A stretch of DNA of 64,000 bases. It comes from Allobosea sp. Root483D1. Lineage in GTDB: Bacteria > Pseudomonadota > Alphaproteobacteria > Rhizobiales > Beijerinckiaceae. Below the pieces are notes generated by a model, which made no database searches, had not been told where the DNA came from, and was given only the letters and a program-made list of their open reading frames with translations. The stretch lies in assembly GCF_001429505.1 (NCBI RefSeq), contig NZ_LMJW01000018.1:148002-212001 (forward strand), written 5' to 3'. Both the position numbers and the translations under genes were made by a program. Each line of letters opens with the position of its first letter. Within the stretch, counting starts at the first letter, position 1. Positions 41,577 through 50,402 of this stretch are shown here, piece after piece.

Positions 41577-43664
41577 TCACGCCTCGCGCTTGAACCGCCG
41601 CCCGCTCTCGCCGATCCAGCCGGCGACCAGCGCACCGAACAGGATGGCGAGCCCGATCAGCCCAACGAAGAGCGGTGAGATCGAGACGCCGCGGACGATG
41701 CCGGAATCGCTGATGCGCAGGCCGACCCAGTCGGCGCCGGCGAACTGCCGCCCGGAGCGGACCGGCACGATGCGCGGGATGCTGACGCCCGAGCCGTTCT
41801 CCTGGCCGATCCGCCGCGAGGAGCCGCCGGTCGCCTCGGCGAGCGCCTGGAGCTTGCCGGGGTCGCTGACCACTTCCATCAGCTCGCGCGGATTCTCCGG
41901 GCCGACGCTGGCGAAGGCGGTGAGGTTCTCGGTGGTGATCTTGTGCAAGCCGAACTCGCTCGCGGCGGTGCGGGCGACGAAGAGCCCGGGGCGGCCAGCC
42001 TCGAAGGGCACGGTGCGGACCGAGCCGTCGGGCGCGGTGATGATAGCCGGCGCGGGGCTGTCGCCGAGCGTCTGGCGCTCGATCTCGATGTTGCGGCCAC
42101 GGGCGCTGGCGCGCAGCGCCTCCTCTTCGAGGTCAGGCTCCTTCATCAGCCAGTGGCCGAGGCGGCGCAGCAGGTCGAGATGCGGGCCGCCATCGCGAAA
42201 GCCGCGGGCCCAGAGCCAGGCATGGTCGGAGAGGAAGAGCGCGACGCGGCCCTTCTGCTCGCGCGCCAGCAACAGGAGCGGGCGCTCACCGGGCCCGGTC
42301 ATCACGGCCGAGCCTGAGCGGGTGCGGGCGCCGACCATGCGAAGCCATTCGCCCCAGCGCGGCGGCTCGACCTCGGAGCCCGGCAGATCGCGGGTGACCG
42401 GATGGCGCTTGCCCGGCTCGCTGACGCGAGCGCGAAAGGCCTCGTCGAAGACGCTGCCATCGGGCTGCGCCGGCAGGATCTGGCCGAGCGGGGTGCGTGC
42501 CAGCGACTGGGCGCCGGAATATTCCGGCCCGGCAGCGATCAGCAGCGCGCCGCCGTCACGGACATAGCGGACGATGTTGTCGAAATAGACCAGCGGCAGG
42601 ATCGACTGGTTGGCGTAGCGGTCGAAGATGATCAGGTCGAAATCCTTGATCTTGACCTGGAACAGCTCGCGCGTCGGGAAGGCGATCAGCGAGAGCTCGT
42701 TGATCGGCGTGCCGTCCTGCTTCTCCGGCGGGCGCAGGATGGTGAAATGGACGAGGTCGACATTGGCGTCGGCCTTGAGCAGGTTGCGCCAGGTGCGTTC
42801 GCCCGGATGCGGCTCGCCGGAGACCAGCAGCACGCGCAATTTGTCCCTGACGCCTTCGATGGTGATGACGGCGCGGTTGTTGGCGAGCGTCAGTTCGTCG
42901 GCGAGCGGGGCAGCCTCGATCTCGATCACGTTGGGACCGCCGCGATCGATGCGCACCGGCACCTGGATCGTCTCGCCGGTGATCGCCTCGCGCCGGGCGA
43001 CGATCTCGCCGTCGCGGCGCACCGTGATCGCGGCACGGCCCGGCCCGCCCTTGTCGACGACGCGCAGGCGGACATTCTGTTCCTTGCCGACGATGCCGAA
43101 GCGCGGCGAATCGACCAGCACGATGCGCCGGTCGATCTCGCGCTCGCGGCCGGTGGTCAGCACATGCAGCGGCGCGCGCAGGCCGAGCGCCTCGGCCGTG
43201 GCGGGTGCGTCATGGGCGAGTCCGTCGGTCAGCAGGATTGCCCCGGCGACACGCTCGGACGGGACATCGGCGAGGCCGGAGGCGAGCGCCTCGAACAGGC
43301 GGGTGCCGTCGCCGGCGCCCTGCTGGTCGGTGACCTCGATGGTGCGCGTCTCGACGCCGGAAATGCCGCGCAATTGCCGCTCGACCTCGGCCTGAGCGGC
43401 CTGAGTCTGCTGCGTACGATCGGCGAGGCGGTTCGAGGCGGACTTGTCGACGACGACGGCAACGACGTCCTTGACCGGCTCGCGATCCTCGAAGACGAGC
43501 GAGGGGTCGGCAAGGGCGATGGCGAGCACGCCGAGCGCAAGCGCCCGCAGGATCGCACTGCGCCCGGCCAGCACCAGCGCCATGCCGGCGGCGACCGCAG
43601 CCAGAACGGCGAGGCCGATCAGCAGCGGCAGCGGGACAAGCGGGGCGAAGGTCAGGCTCCACAT
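41577..43664 (-). CDS. large membrane protein of the MoxR/Bat-like cluster with glutamine-amidotransferase-like fold
   Basis: A 695-residue protein with two membrane helices at the N-terminus (PLPLLIGLAVLAAVAAGMAL, LALGVLAIALAD) and one near the C-terminus (SPLFVGLIGLAILFGAL). Between is a large periplasmic region starting with a von Willebrand-like segment, VVAVVVDKSASNRLADR, with a MIDAS-like DxSxS pattern, and a DUF4159/amidotransferase-like segment DLIIFDRYANQSILPLVYFD and GGALLIAAGPEYSG. No function is known for this exact protein. It is the last gene of the moxR-DUF58-DUF4159-this gene array, 18 bases after the DUF4159 gene, consistent with an envelope complex. Confidence 0.8.
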   Translation of the reverse strand: MWSLTFAPLVPLPLLIGLAVLAAVAAGMALVLAGRSAILRALALGVLAIALADPSLVFEDREPVKDVVAVVVDKSASNRLADRTQQTQAAQAEVERQLRGISGVETRTIEVTDQQGAGDGTRLFEALASGLADVPSERVAGAILLTDGLAHDAPATAEALGLRAPLHVLTTGREREIDRRIVLVDSPRFGIVGKEQNVRLRVVDKGGPGRAAITVRRDGEIVARREAITGETIQVPVRIDRGGPNVIEIEAAPLADELTLANNRAVITIEGVRDKLRVLLVSGEPHPGERTWRNLLKADANVDLVHFTILRPPEKQDGTPINELSLIAFPTRELFQVKIKDFDLIIFDRYANQSILPLVYFDNIVRYVRDGGALLIAAGPEYSGAQSLARTPLGQILPAQPDGSVFDEAFRARVSEPGKRHPVTRDLPGSEVEPPRWGEWLRMVGARTRSGSAVMTGPGERPLLLLAREQKGRVALFLSDHAWLWARGFRDGGPHLDLLRRLGHWLMKEPDLEEEALRASARGRNIEIERQTLGDSPAPAIITAPDGSVRTVPFEAGRPGLFVARTAASEFGLHKITTENLTAFASVGPENPRELMEVVSDPGKLQALAEATGGSSRRIGQENGSGVSIPRIVPVRSGRQFAGADWVGLRISDSGIVRGVSISPLFVGLIGLAILFGALVAGWIGESGRRFKREA

Positions 43665-43682
43665 CGGGCGGTATTTCCTTCG

Positions 43683-46511
43683 CTACTGACCGAGGCGTTC
43701 GAGCAGGGCCGGAACATGGACCTGGTCGGCCTTGTAGTTGCCGGTCAGCGCATACATCACGAGGTTGACGCCGGCGCGCAGCGCCATTTCGCGCTGGCGC
43801 GGATCGGAGCCGGACATCGGTACGAGCGCCTCGCCGCGCCGCCCGACGGCCCAGGCGGCGGCAAGGTCGTTCGAGGTGATCACGATCGGCGAGACATTGT
43901 CGCCGGCACGCGCGGGCCGGCGGCCATCCTCGCTGGCGGGCGGCAAGACCTCGACCCAGGTCGTGCCGCTGTCATAGCGGCCGACGAAGCCGTCGAGGAT
44001 GTAGAAGGTCTTGGTCAGGACGTGGTCGCGCGGGATGGGCTCCAGCTCGGGAATGTCGAGCGTCTGCAGCATGCGGCGGAGCTGATCGCCTTCCGGCGTG
44101 GTGCCGCCGCCGGGCCGGGTGCTCATCGCGTCGCGGGTGTCGAAGATCACCAGCCCGCCGCCCTTCATATAGGCTTCGACCTTGCGCAGCGTCTCGGCGG
44201 AAGGGATCGGCCGGCCGGCGACCACCGGCCAGTAGAGGATCGGGTAGAGAGCGAGCTCGTCGCGGGCGATGTCGACGCCGGCCGCTTCGCCCGGCTCCAA
44301 TGCGGTACGGGCGCCGAGCACGATGTTGAGCCCGGCCATCCCGGCCTTGGACATGTCGTCGACCCCTCTGTCGCCGGTGACGACATAGGCGAGACGGGTC
44401 GCGCTCGCGGCGGTGACGAGATCGTGCGGTACCGGTGGGCGTTGCTCGGCCGGCGGGGCAGGGGGCGCGGGCGGCTGTTGCGCCTGCGCCGCATCCGGGA
44501 TGGGCAGGGCCGCGAGAGCGAACGCCAGGAGCAGCGCTGCCGGTGCCGCACGGCGGAAGCGGGCGAGGTTCATCCGGCCTCCGAGCCAGAGTGTCGCCAG
44601 CGTGTCGGCGACGAGGAGGAGCAGCGCCAGTACCAGAAGCTGCGGGCGGATATCGCGGGCGACGGGCTGGTCGATCGGCAGTATCGGGGCGCCGAGCGCG
44701 GCAAGGTCGAGCGCCGCCAGCGTGTCGGCCGGAGCCAGCGTGTTGACCGCCATGGCGCCATCGGTCGGGCCGTAGATGCCCGGCGGATGAGCGAGCGTGG
44801 CGCGGCCGGTGAAGTTGCGCGCCACCGGCTGGGCGGTCGCCGGCGGCGAGCGGAAGGCGCCTTGGCCGTCGAGCACGCGCGTCGGCGAGAGGGTCTCGAC
44901 CCTGACCTCGCCGCCTTGTCCCTCGGTCGCGCTGGTGCCGGACATGGCGACGACCTTGCGCAGCATTTCGACGAAGAGGCCGGAGAGCGGCAGGTTCGAC
45001 CAGGTGGTGTCGGCGGTGACATGGACCATGGCGAGCACGCCGTCGCCGCGGCGCTCGCCGGTGACAACCGGCGTGCCATCCTCCAGCGCCGCCCAGGTCT
45101 TGCGGGCAAGGTCGGGCTCGGGCTCGGCCAGGATCTGACGGGTGACGCGGACATCCTCGGCCAGGGATGAACCGAAGAAGGGACTTTCGCGGGTGAAGGG
45201 GGCGAGCTTGCGCGGCGTCTCCCAGGAGAGGCCGCCGCCGAGCGTACGGCCGCCGCGGCGCAGGCGCACCGGCGTCAGCTCGTCGGAGGAGGCGGCGAGC
45301 CGCGCCCCGGCGAAGCGCAGCAGCACGCCGCCGCGCTCGACGAAGGCCGAGACCTTCGCCGCGGTGTCGCCGTCGAGCGCGCCGATATCGGCGAGGATCA
45401 GCACGGAAAGGTTTTGCGCCAGGAGCTCGCCGACGGGGTCGGTCGAGCCGGCGCGCGGCTCGCGGATCTCGGCGAAGGGCGAGAGCGCGCGCGAGACGTA
45501 ATAGGTCGGCGAGAGCAGCGGCTGGGCGGTGTCGGCGGTGGCACCGGAGACGATGCCGACGCGGCGGCGCTTGGCGCGATCGTCTAGCAGAGCGACGGCG
45601 CCGGCGCTGCGCTCTCCGGTGATCTCGAGGCGGGAGACGGCGTTGCGGACCTCGATCGGCAGGGTCAGCCGCGCGGTGGTTTCAAGCTCGTTGCCGCCGA
45701 AGACGAAAGGCGCATCGCCGAGCGGCAGGCCCTTGAGGTCGAGGGCGCGAACCTGCCCGCTCGCCGCGGCGTTTACCGTCGGGCGCAGCACCTTGACGGT
45801 CAGCGCGCCGGCGAGGTTCTCGGGCGTGGTGAGGGCGCGCTGGTCGGCCGGGCCCGCATGGATCGACAGCCGGCCCGCGCCGGCCTCCTGCTTCAGCCGG
45901 GCGAGGAAATCAGCATCGCCGCCACCAATGCCGAGCCCGTCGGCGACCCAGACCGTCTCGGCCTGGGGCTGGGCGCGCCAGAAGGCTTCGAGCCGCTGGA
46001 GATGGGCGCTGCGATCGGGCGCATGCGGCTGGAGGCTGAGCGCGCGCAGGCGCTCGAGCGCGCCCTGTGGTTCTGCCAAGGCGATCTCGGCCGGGGCTTC
46101 GGCGAGGCCGACGACCGCGACCGGCCGGCCTTCGCGCCCGGCGGCCATGATGCGGCTTTCGGCGATGGCCTGGCGTTCCAGCCAGTCGGTCGCGGCGCCG
46201 AAGCCGTTGTCGACCAGCAGCAGCAGCGGGCCGCGCAGGGCGGCCGCGTCGCGCACCGGGTTCCAGACCGGGCCGGCGACGGCGAGGATCGCCAGCGCCG
46301 CAACCGCCATGCGCAGCGCCAGCAGCCACCAGGGCGTATGAGCCGGCGTCTCACGCTGCGGGATCAGATCGCGCATGATCTTCAGCGGCGGGAAATCGAT
46401 CCGCTTCGGCCGCGGCGGCGTCACCCGCAGGATCAGCCAGAGCACGGGCAGGACGGCCAGCGCGATCAGGGCCAGCGGCGCGGAGAAGGCGATCGGGAGG
46501 GAGCTCAGCAT
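43683..46511 (-). CDS. BatA-like N-terminal / DUF4159 membrane protein
   Basis: A 942-residue protein. Two N-terminal helices with LPVLWLILRVTPPRPKRIDFPPL form a BatA-type N-terminal domain; a VWA-like stretch follows, another membrane helix (LLVLALLLLVADTLATLWL, near residue 640), and the DUF4159 domain at the C-terminus (ATRLAYVVTGDRGVDDMSKAG, GGGLVIFDTRDAMS). Such proteins occur in operons with MoxR and DUF58 in Rhizobiales; function is unknown. It follows the DUF58 gene after a 213-base gap that holds a repeat, and is 18 bases from the next gene. Confidence 0.85.
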   Translation of the reverse strand: MLSSLPIAFSAPLALIALAVLPVLWLILRVTPPRPKRIDFPPLKIMRDLIPQRETPAHTPWWLLALRMAVAALAILAVAGPVWNPVRDAAALRGPLLLLVDNGFGAATDWLERQAIAESRIMAAGREGRPVAVVGLAEAPAEIALAEPQGALERLRALSLQPHAPDRSAHLQRLEAFWRAQPQAETVWVADGLGIGGGDADFLARLKQEAGAGRLSIHAGPADQRALTTPENLAGALTVKVLRPTVNAAASGQVRALDLKGLPLGDAPFVFGGNELETTARLTLPIEVRNAVSRLEITGERSAGAVALLDDRAKRRRVGIVSGATADTAQPLLSPTYYVSRALSPFAEIREPRAGSTDPVGELLAQNLSVLILADIGALDGDTAAKVSAFVERGGVLLRFAGARLAASSDELTPVRLRRGGRTLGGGLSWETPRKLAPFTRESPFFGSSLAEDVRVTRQILAEPEPDLARKTWAALEDGTPVVTGERRGDGVLAMVHVTADTTWSNLPLSGLFVEMLRKVVAMSGTSATEGQGGEVRVETLSPTRVLDGQGAFRSPPATAQPVARNFTGRATLAHPPGIYGPTDGAMAVNTLAPADTLAALDLAALGAPILPIDQPVARDIRPQLLVLALLLLVADTLATLWLGGRMNLARFRRAAPAALLLAFALAALPIPDAAQAQQPPAPPAPPAEQRPPVPHDLVTAASATRLAYVVTGDRGVDDMSKAGMAGLNIVLGARTALEPGEAAGVDIARDELALYPILYWPVVAGRPIPSAETLRKVEAYMKGGGLVIFDTRDAMSTRPGGGTTPEGDQLRRMLQTLDIPELEPIPRDHVLTKTFYILDGFVGRYDSGTTWVEVLPPASEDGRRPARAGDNVSPIVITSNDLAAAWAVGRRGEALVPMSGSDPRQREMALRAGVNLVMYALTGNYKADQVHVPALLERLGQ

Positions 46512-46547
46512 CGGCTCACATCCTTTCGCGGGGACGGTGCGCGATAT

Positions 46548-46687
46548 CCCCTCTCCCCTTGCGGGAGAGGGCTAGGGGTCGCGCGACGCTGATCGCTGGC
46601 GCGGCGTGACCTTCTCGGAAACGTTCCAGACCTGAGCGACCCCTCATCCGACCCTTCGGGCCACCTTCTCCCGCAAGGGGAGAAGGG
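46548..46687. repeat. intergenic repeat, CCCCTCTCCC family
   Basis: Arms CCCTCTCCCCTTGCGGGAGAGGG on the left form a hairpin by themselves (CTCTCCC/GGGAGAG). The right end has CCTTCTCCCGCAAGGGGAGAAGG, a second hairpin, with the linker CCCTCATCCGACCCTTCGGG in between. A related element is at 52646-52797. It splits the DUF58 and DUF4159 genes. Confidence 0.82.
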
Positions 46688-46724
46688 AAGAGCGGCATGC
46701 GCAATGCTCAGGACCGACATCGGA

Positions 46725-47639
46725 CTAGCTCCCAACGCCGCGCGAGGCGGCGATCAGGCTGGCGATGCGCAGGACTCCCTCGCTGGCGGGGCGGTCGGTC
46801 CGGTGCAGGGTCAGCGTCCAGCCGGCATGGCGGCAGGCCTCGCGGATGGCGTCGCGATGGGCCTGCAGCCGCGCGCGATAATCCTCGCCCCATTTCCCGG
46901 CATCGCCGACCCGCAGCGAGAGACCATCCTCCAGGTCGAACAGTTCGGCCTGCCCGGAGAAGGGGAAGGTCTCCTCGATCGGGTCAGCGATGAGAAGGAT
47001 ATGGCCCTTGGCGCCGCTGCTCGCCAGCGTGGCGATGCGCTTGGCCAGGGCCGCGGCCGGCGTCAGCCCGTCGGTGATCAGGATCGCGTCGGCGAGGCGC
47101 GGCAGCGGCTCCTCCGGCGGCAGGTCGGCCTCGCCATTGCGGCGATCGGCCAGGATCGCCTGCGCCAGCAATTCGACGATGCGGCGCGAGGCCATCGGCC
47201 GGGTCAGGCCGAGATGGCCGACGCGCTCGCCGCCCTCGACCAAGGCTTCCGCAAGGGCGAAGCCGGCGATCAGGGCGCGGTCGACCTTGCTGGTCAGCGC
47301 CAGCGAGGAGGCAAATCCCATCGAGGCCGAGCGGTCGATCCAGAGCCAGATCGCGTGCGAGGCCTCCCATTCGCGCTCTCTAACGAAAAGATGGCCGTCG
47401 CGGGCCGAGCGGCGCCAGTCGATGCGCGAGGCAGCCTCGCCGGTGACCAGCGGCCGGTACTGCCAGAAGGTCTCGCCGGGGCCGGAGCGCCTGCGGCCAT
47501 GGATGCCGTGCACGCTGGCCGAGACACGCCGCGCCTCCAGCACCAGCCGGGGCAGGCGCGCGGCGAGATCGAGCGAAGCCTTGAGGACCGGCTGGCCCGG
47601 CTGGCGCTCGGATTGGCCGAGGACGCGCGTGCGCAGCAT
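46725..47639 (-). CDS. DUF58 domain-containing protein
   Basis: A 304-residue cytosolic protein with the DUF58 core: the family box REWEASHAIWLWIDRSASM plus an upstream Gln/Tyr-rich start, WQYRPLVTGEAASRIDWRRSA. The DxSxS-like IDRSASM is a VWA MIDAS-type motif. DUF58 proteins are nearly always paired with MoxR AAA ATPases. ATG 47639 is chosen because GAGGAA lies six bases upstream and the gene starts 10 bases after the moxR stop. Function unproven; a metal-chelation or envelope maturation chaperone is the usual guess. Confidence 0.88.
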   Translation of the reverse strand: MLRTRVLGQSERQPGQPVLKASLDLAARLPRLVLEARRVSASVHGIHGRRRSGPGETFWQYRPLVTGEAASRIDWRRSARDGHLFVREREWEASHAIWLWIDRSASMGFASSLALTSKVDRALIAGFALAEALVEGGERVGHLGLTRPMASRRIVELLAQAILADRRNGEADLPPEEPLPRLADAILITDGLTPAAALAKRIATLASSGAKGHILLIADPIEETFPFSGQAELFDLEDGLSLRVGDAGKWGEDYRARLQAHRDAIREACRHAGWTLTLHRTDRPASEGVLRIASLIAASRGVGS

Positions 47640-47649
47640 CAGCTTTTCC

Positions 47650-48666
47650 TCAACCCAGACGCTCCACCAGCCTGGCGACGATGCCCTCGACCGTCTCGCC
47701 ATCGGCGCGGGCGGCGAAAGTCAGGGCGATACGATGCTTCAGCACCGGGGCGGCGAGCGCGGCGACGTCGTCGATCGACGGCGCGAGCCGGCCTTCGACC
47801 AGAGCGCGAGCTCGGGCGGCGAGCGTCAGCGCCTGGCTGGCGCGCGGGCCGGGGCCCCAGGCGAGCTTGTCGGTGATCGCCTTCTCGCCATCGCCGGGGC
47901 GGGCCGAGCGGACGAGATCGAGGATCGCATCGACCACGGCCTCGCCGACCGGCAGGCGGCGGACCAGGCGCTGCGTCGACATCAGGGTCTCGGCCGTCAT
48001 TGCCTGGACCGGCTTGTGCTCGGCCGAGCCGGTGGTCTCGAGCAGGATGCGGCGCTCGGCCTCGCGGTCGGGATAGCCGACATCGATCTCGAGCAGGAAG
48101 CGGTCGAGCTGGGCTTCCGGCAGCGGATAGGTGCCTTCCTGCTCGATCGGATTCTGGGTGGCCAGCACATGGAAGGGCGCCGGCAGGTCGTGGCGTTCGC
48201 CGGCGACGGTGACGTGGTGTTCCTGCATCGCCTGCAGCAGCGCCGACTGGGTGCGGGGCGAGGCGCGGTTGATCTCGTCCGCCATCAACAGCTGGGCGAA
48301 GACCGGGCCCTTGATGAAGCGGAAATGGCGCTTGCCGTCAGGGCTCTCGTCGAGCACCTCGGAGCCGAGGATGTCGGAGGGCATCAAATCGGGCGTGAAC
48401 TGGACGCGGCGGGCCGAGAGGCCGAGAACGGTGCCCATCGCCTCGACCAGCTTGGTCTTGGCGAGGCCAGGCACGCCGACCAGCAGGCCGTGGCCACCGG
48501 CGAGCAAGGTGATCAGCGAGAGATCGACCACCTTCTGCTGACCGAAGATGACCTGGCCGATCTCGGTGCGGGCAGCGCCGATGGCAGCGAGGGCCGCCTC
48601 CGCCGCCTCGACGACGCCGGTGTCGAGGTTGATCGGGGCGTTTGCATCACGGGCTTGCGCCACCAT
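47650..48666 (-). CDS. MoxR family AAA+ ATPase
   Basis: A 338-residue AAA ATPase of the MoxR subgroup, thought to remodel VWA proteins or insert metals. Walker A is GVPGLAKTKLVEAM (an atypical GxxxxAKT with Ala and Lys-Thr, as in MoxR), Walker B is LLMADEINRASPRTQSALLQ, and sensor 1 LATQNPIEQEGTYPLPEAQL, with the MoxR-specific DRFLLEIDVGYPDREAE. It is the first gene of the moxR-DUF58-DUF4159 array and divergent from the DUF1285 gene. Confidence 0.93.
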   Translation of the reverse strand: MVAQARDANAPINLDTGVVEAAEAALAAIGAARTEIGQVIFGQQKVVDLSLITLLAGGHGLLVGVPGLAKTKLVEAMGTVLGLSARRVQFTPDLMPSDILGSEVLDESPDGKRHFRFIKGPVFAQLLMADEINRASPRTQSALLQAMQEHHVTVAGERHDLPAPFHVLATQNPIEQEGTYPLPEAQLDRFLLEIDVGYPDREAERRILLETTGSAEHKPVQAMTAETLMSTQRLVRRLPVGEAVVDAILDLVRSARPGDGEKAITDKLAWGPGPRASQALTLAARARALVEGRLAPSIDDVAALAAPVLKHRIALTFAARADGETVEGIVARLVERLG

Positions 48667-48822
48667 TGCGATCTCCTTCAGCCTCGCACCCGCGCGGCCC
48701 TGCTGTCCGATTCCAAACTCTGACCCTCGCGGGGAACATGCTCAAGGGGGCGAGAGTGGCGGTGCACAACAGTCCGCTTCACGATTATGTAGAGTTCAAG
48801 GCGAGAGGACGATGCAACCGGC

Positions 48823-49434
48823 ATGCCGATGACGAAAGCGCGAGGTGACGTGACGAACGAGGCCGCTGGCGCGATGAATCGCCTGCTGAGCGCGCTCGGG
48901 AGCGGTCCTGCCCGCGGTTTGCCGCCGGTCGAGCGCTGGAATCCGCCGTTTTGCGGCGATCTCGACATGCGTATCGCTGCTGATGGCACCTGGTTCTATC
49001 TGGGCACGCCGATCGGCCGGCCGGCGCTGGTCAGGCTGTTCTCCTCGGTGCTGAAGCGCGAGGGCGATGATTACTTTCTCGTGACCCCGGTCGAGCAGGT
49101 CGGGATCAAGGTCGAGGATGCGCCGCTGCAGGCGGTCGAGATGGCCGTGGAGGGCGAAGGCGACGGGCGCAGCATCGCCTTCCGGACCCGCACCGACGAC
49201 CTTGTCACGGTTGGCCCCGACAACGCCTTGCGCTTCGAGAGGGCTGCGAACGAGGGCGTGAAGCCCTATGTGCATGTCCGGCGCGGGCTCTGGGCCCGGC
49301 TCACGCGGGCGCTGACCTATGATCTCCTGGCGCTCGGCGAGGTCAGCGAGGTCGAGGGGCTGGCGCAGTTCGGCATCGCGGCCGGCGGCGCCTTCCATGT
49401 GGTTGCGCCGGCCAGCGAGATCGAGGGACTGTGA
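48823..49434 (+). CDS. DUF1285 domain-containing protein
   Basis: A 203-residue cytosolic protein with the DUF1285 signature: NPPFCGDLDMRIAADGTWFY, GTPIGRPALVRLFSSVLKRE and DDYFLVTPVEQVGIKVEDAP. Family function is unknown. The ATG at 48823 (or the in-frame ATG at 48829) is used; AGAGGACG lies about ten bases upstream. Its stop overlaps the nudL start region (TGATG). Confidence 0.9.
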   Translation: MPMTKARGDVTNEAAGAMNRLLSALGSGPARGLPPVERWNPPFCGDLDMRIAADGTWFYLGTPIGRPALVRLFSSVLKREGDDYFLVTPVEQVGIKVEDAPLQAVEMAVEGEGDGRSIAFRTRTDDLVTVGPDNALRFERAANEGVKPYVHVRRGLWARLTRALTYDLLALGEVSEVEGLAQFGIAAGGAFHVVAPASEIEGL

Positions 49435-50105
49435 TGCAGCATCCGGCGAAGCAGCTTGCCGAGACGGCGTTCTGGAATGGCGACGATCTCGAGGCGCTGC
49501 TGCTCCGTAGCCTGCGGGCGGAGCCGCCAGCCCTTGGCGACCTGATCGCGCGACCGCGCGGCGACCATGACCTCCAGCCCGAACCGACCGACGTGCCCGA
49601 CGAGGCGAGCGCGATCGAGGCGGCGGTGCTGATCCCGATCGTGCTGCATCCGGGCGAGCCGACCGTGCTGCTGACCCAGCGCGCCGCGGCATTGCGCAGC
49701 CATTCGGCACAGATCGCCTTCCCGGGCGGGCGCATCGACACCACCGACGGCTCGCCGCTGGTCGCGGCATTGCGCGAGGCGGAGGAGGAGGTCGGGCTTG
49801 CTCCCGACAAGGTCAGGGTGGTCGGCTATCTCGACGCCTATCTCACCGGCACCGGCTATCGCGTCACGCCGGTGGTCGGGCTGGTCGACCCGCCGCTTGC
49901 GCTGACGATCAATCCGCACGAGGTCGATGAGGCCTTCGAGACGCCGCTCGCCTTCCTGCTCGACCCGGCCAATCACCAGCGCCATGGCCGTGAGTGGAAA
50001 GGCCGCCATCGCACCTACTATGCGATGCCGCATGGCGATCGCTATATCTGGGGAGCGACGGCCGGCATGATCCGCAATCTCTACGAGCGCCTGGCCGAAC
50101 GCTAA
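49434..50105 (+). CDS. nudL: CoA pyrophosphatase, Nudix family
   Basis: A 223-residue Nudix hydrolase of the CoA-specific group. It shows the UPF0035-like LLTQRAAALRSHSAQIAFPG before the Nudix box GRIDTTDGSPLVAALREAEEEVGL, giving the GX5EX7REUXEEXGU pattern. NudL splits CoA and its derivatives to 4'-phosphopantetheine. ATG 49434 overlaps the DUF1285 stop by one base (TGATG); a GTG three bases upstream is possible. It lies in an array DUF1285-nudL-DUF6111-cca. Confidence 0.88.
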   Translation: MQHPAKQLAETAFWNGDDLEALLLRSLRAEPPALGDLIARPRGDHDLQPEPTDVPDEASAIEAAVLIPIVLHPGEPTVLLTQRAAALRSHSAQIAFPGGRIDTTDGSPLVAALREAEEEVGLAPDKVRVVGYLDAYLTGTGYRVTPVVGLVDPPLALTINPHEVDEAFETPLAFLLDPANHQRHGREWKGRHRTYYAMPHGDRYIWGATAGMIRNLYERLAER

Positions 50106-50129
50106 AGACTGACGGATTGGACAGGCCTG

Positions 50130-50402
50130 ATGCTGCGTATGCTGATCGAGGAGTTCCTGCTCTTCGTCCTGCCGTTCTGTCTGTTCGCGGGGTATCTCGT
50201 GATCAGGCGGCGCAATCCGTTCGACGTCGAGCATTGGAGCCGCCATCTGTTCTGGTTGTCGGTGGCCGGGCTTGTGCTCGGTATCGGCTCCTTCGTTTAT
50301 GCCGGCCTGGTCGCGCCGCGGCATACCGGCTCGTTCGCGCCGCCCCATGTCGAGAATGGCAAGCTGATCCCCGGCGAGTTCGATGACCGGCCGAAGCGAT
50401 GA
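50130..50402 (+). CDS. DUF6111 family two-helix membrane protein
   Basis: A 90-residue protein with two membrane helices: IEEFLLFVLPFCLFAGYLVI and LFWLSVAGLVLGIGSFVYAG, separated by the Asn-Pro-Phe-containing RRRNPFDVEHWSRH loop. I believe it is the DUF6111 family, which accompanies cca in Hyphomicrobiales. Function unknown. Its TGA overlaps the cca ATG, so the two are co-translated. Confidence 0.82.
   Translation: MLRMLIEEFLLFVLPFCLFAGYLVIRRRNPFDVEHWSRHLFWLSVAGLVLGIGSFVYAGLVAPRHTGSFAPPHVENGKLIPGEFDDRPKR

Noticed and set aside
42402-45170. 922-codon + frame over the envelope cluster
   Set aside because: Antisense to the 695- and 942-residue proteins; Asp/Gly/Ala/Arg-rich shadow without motifs.
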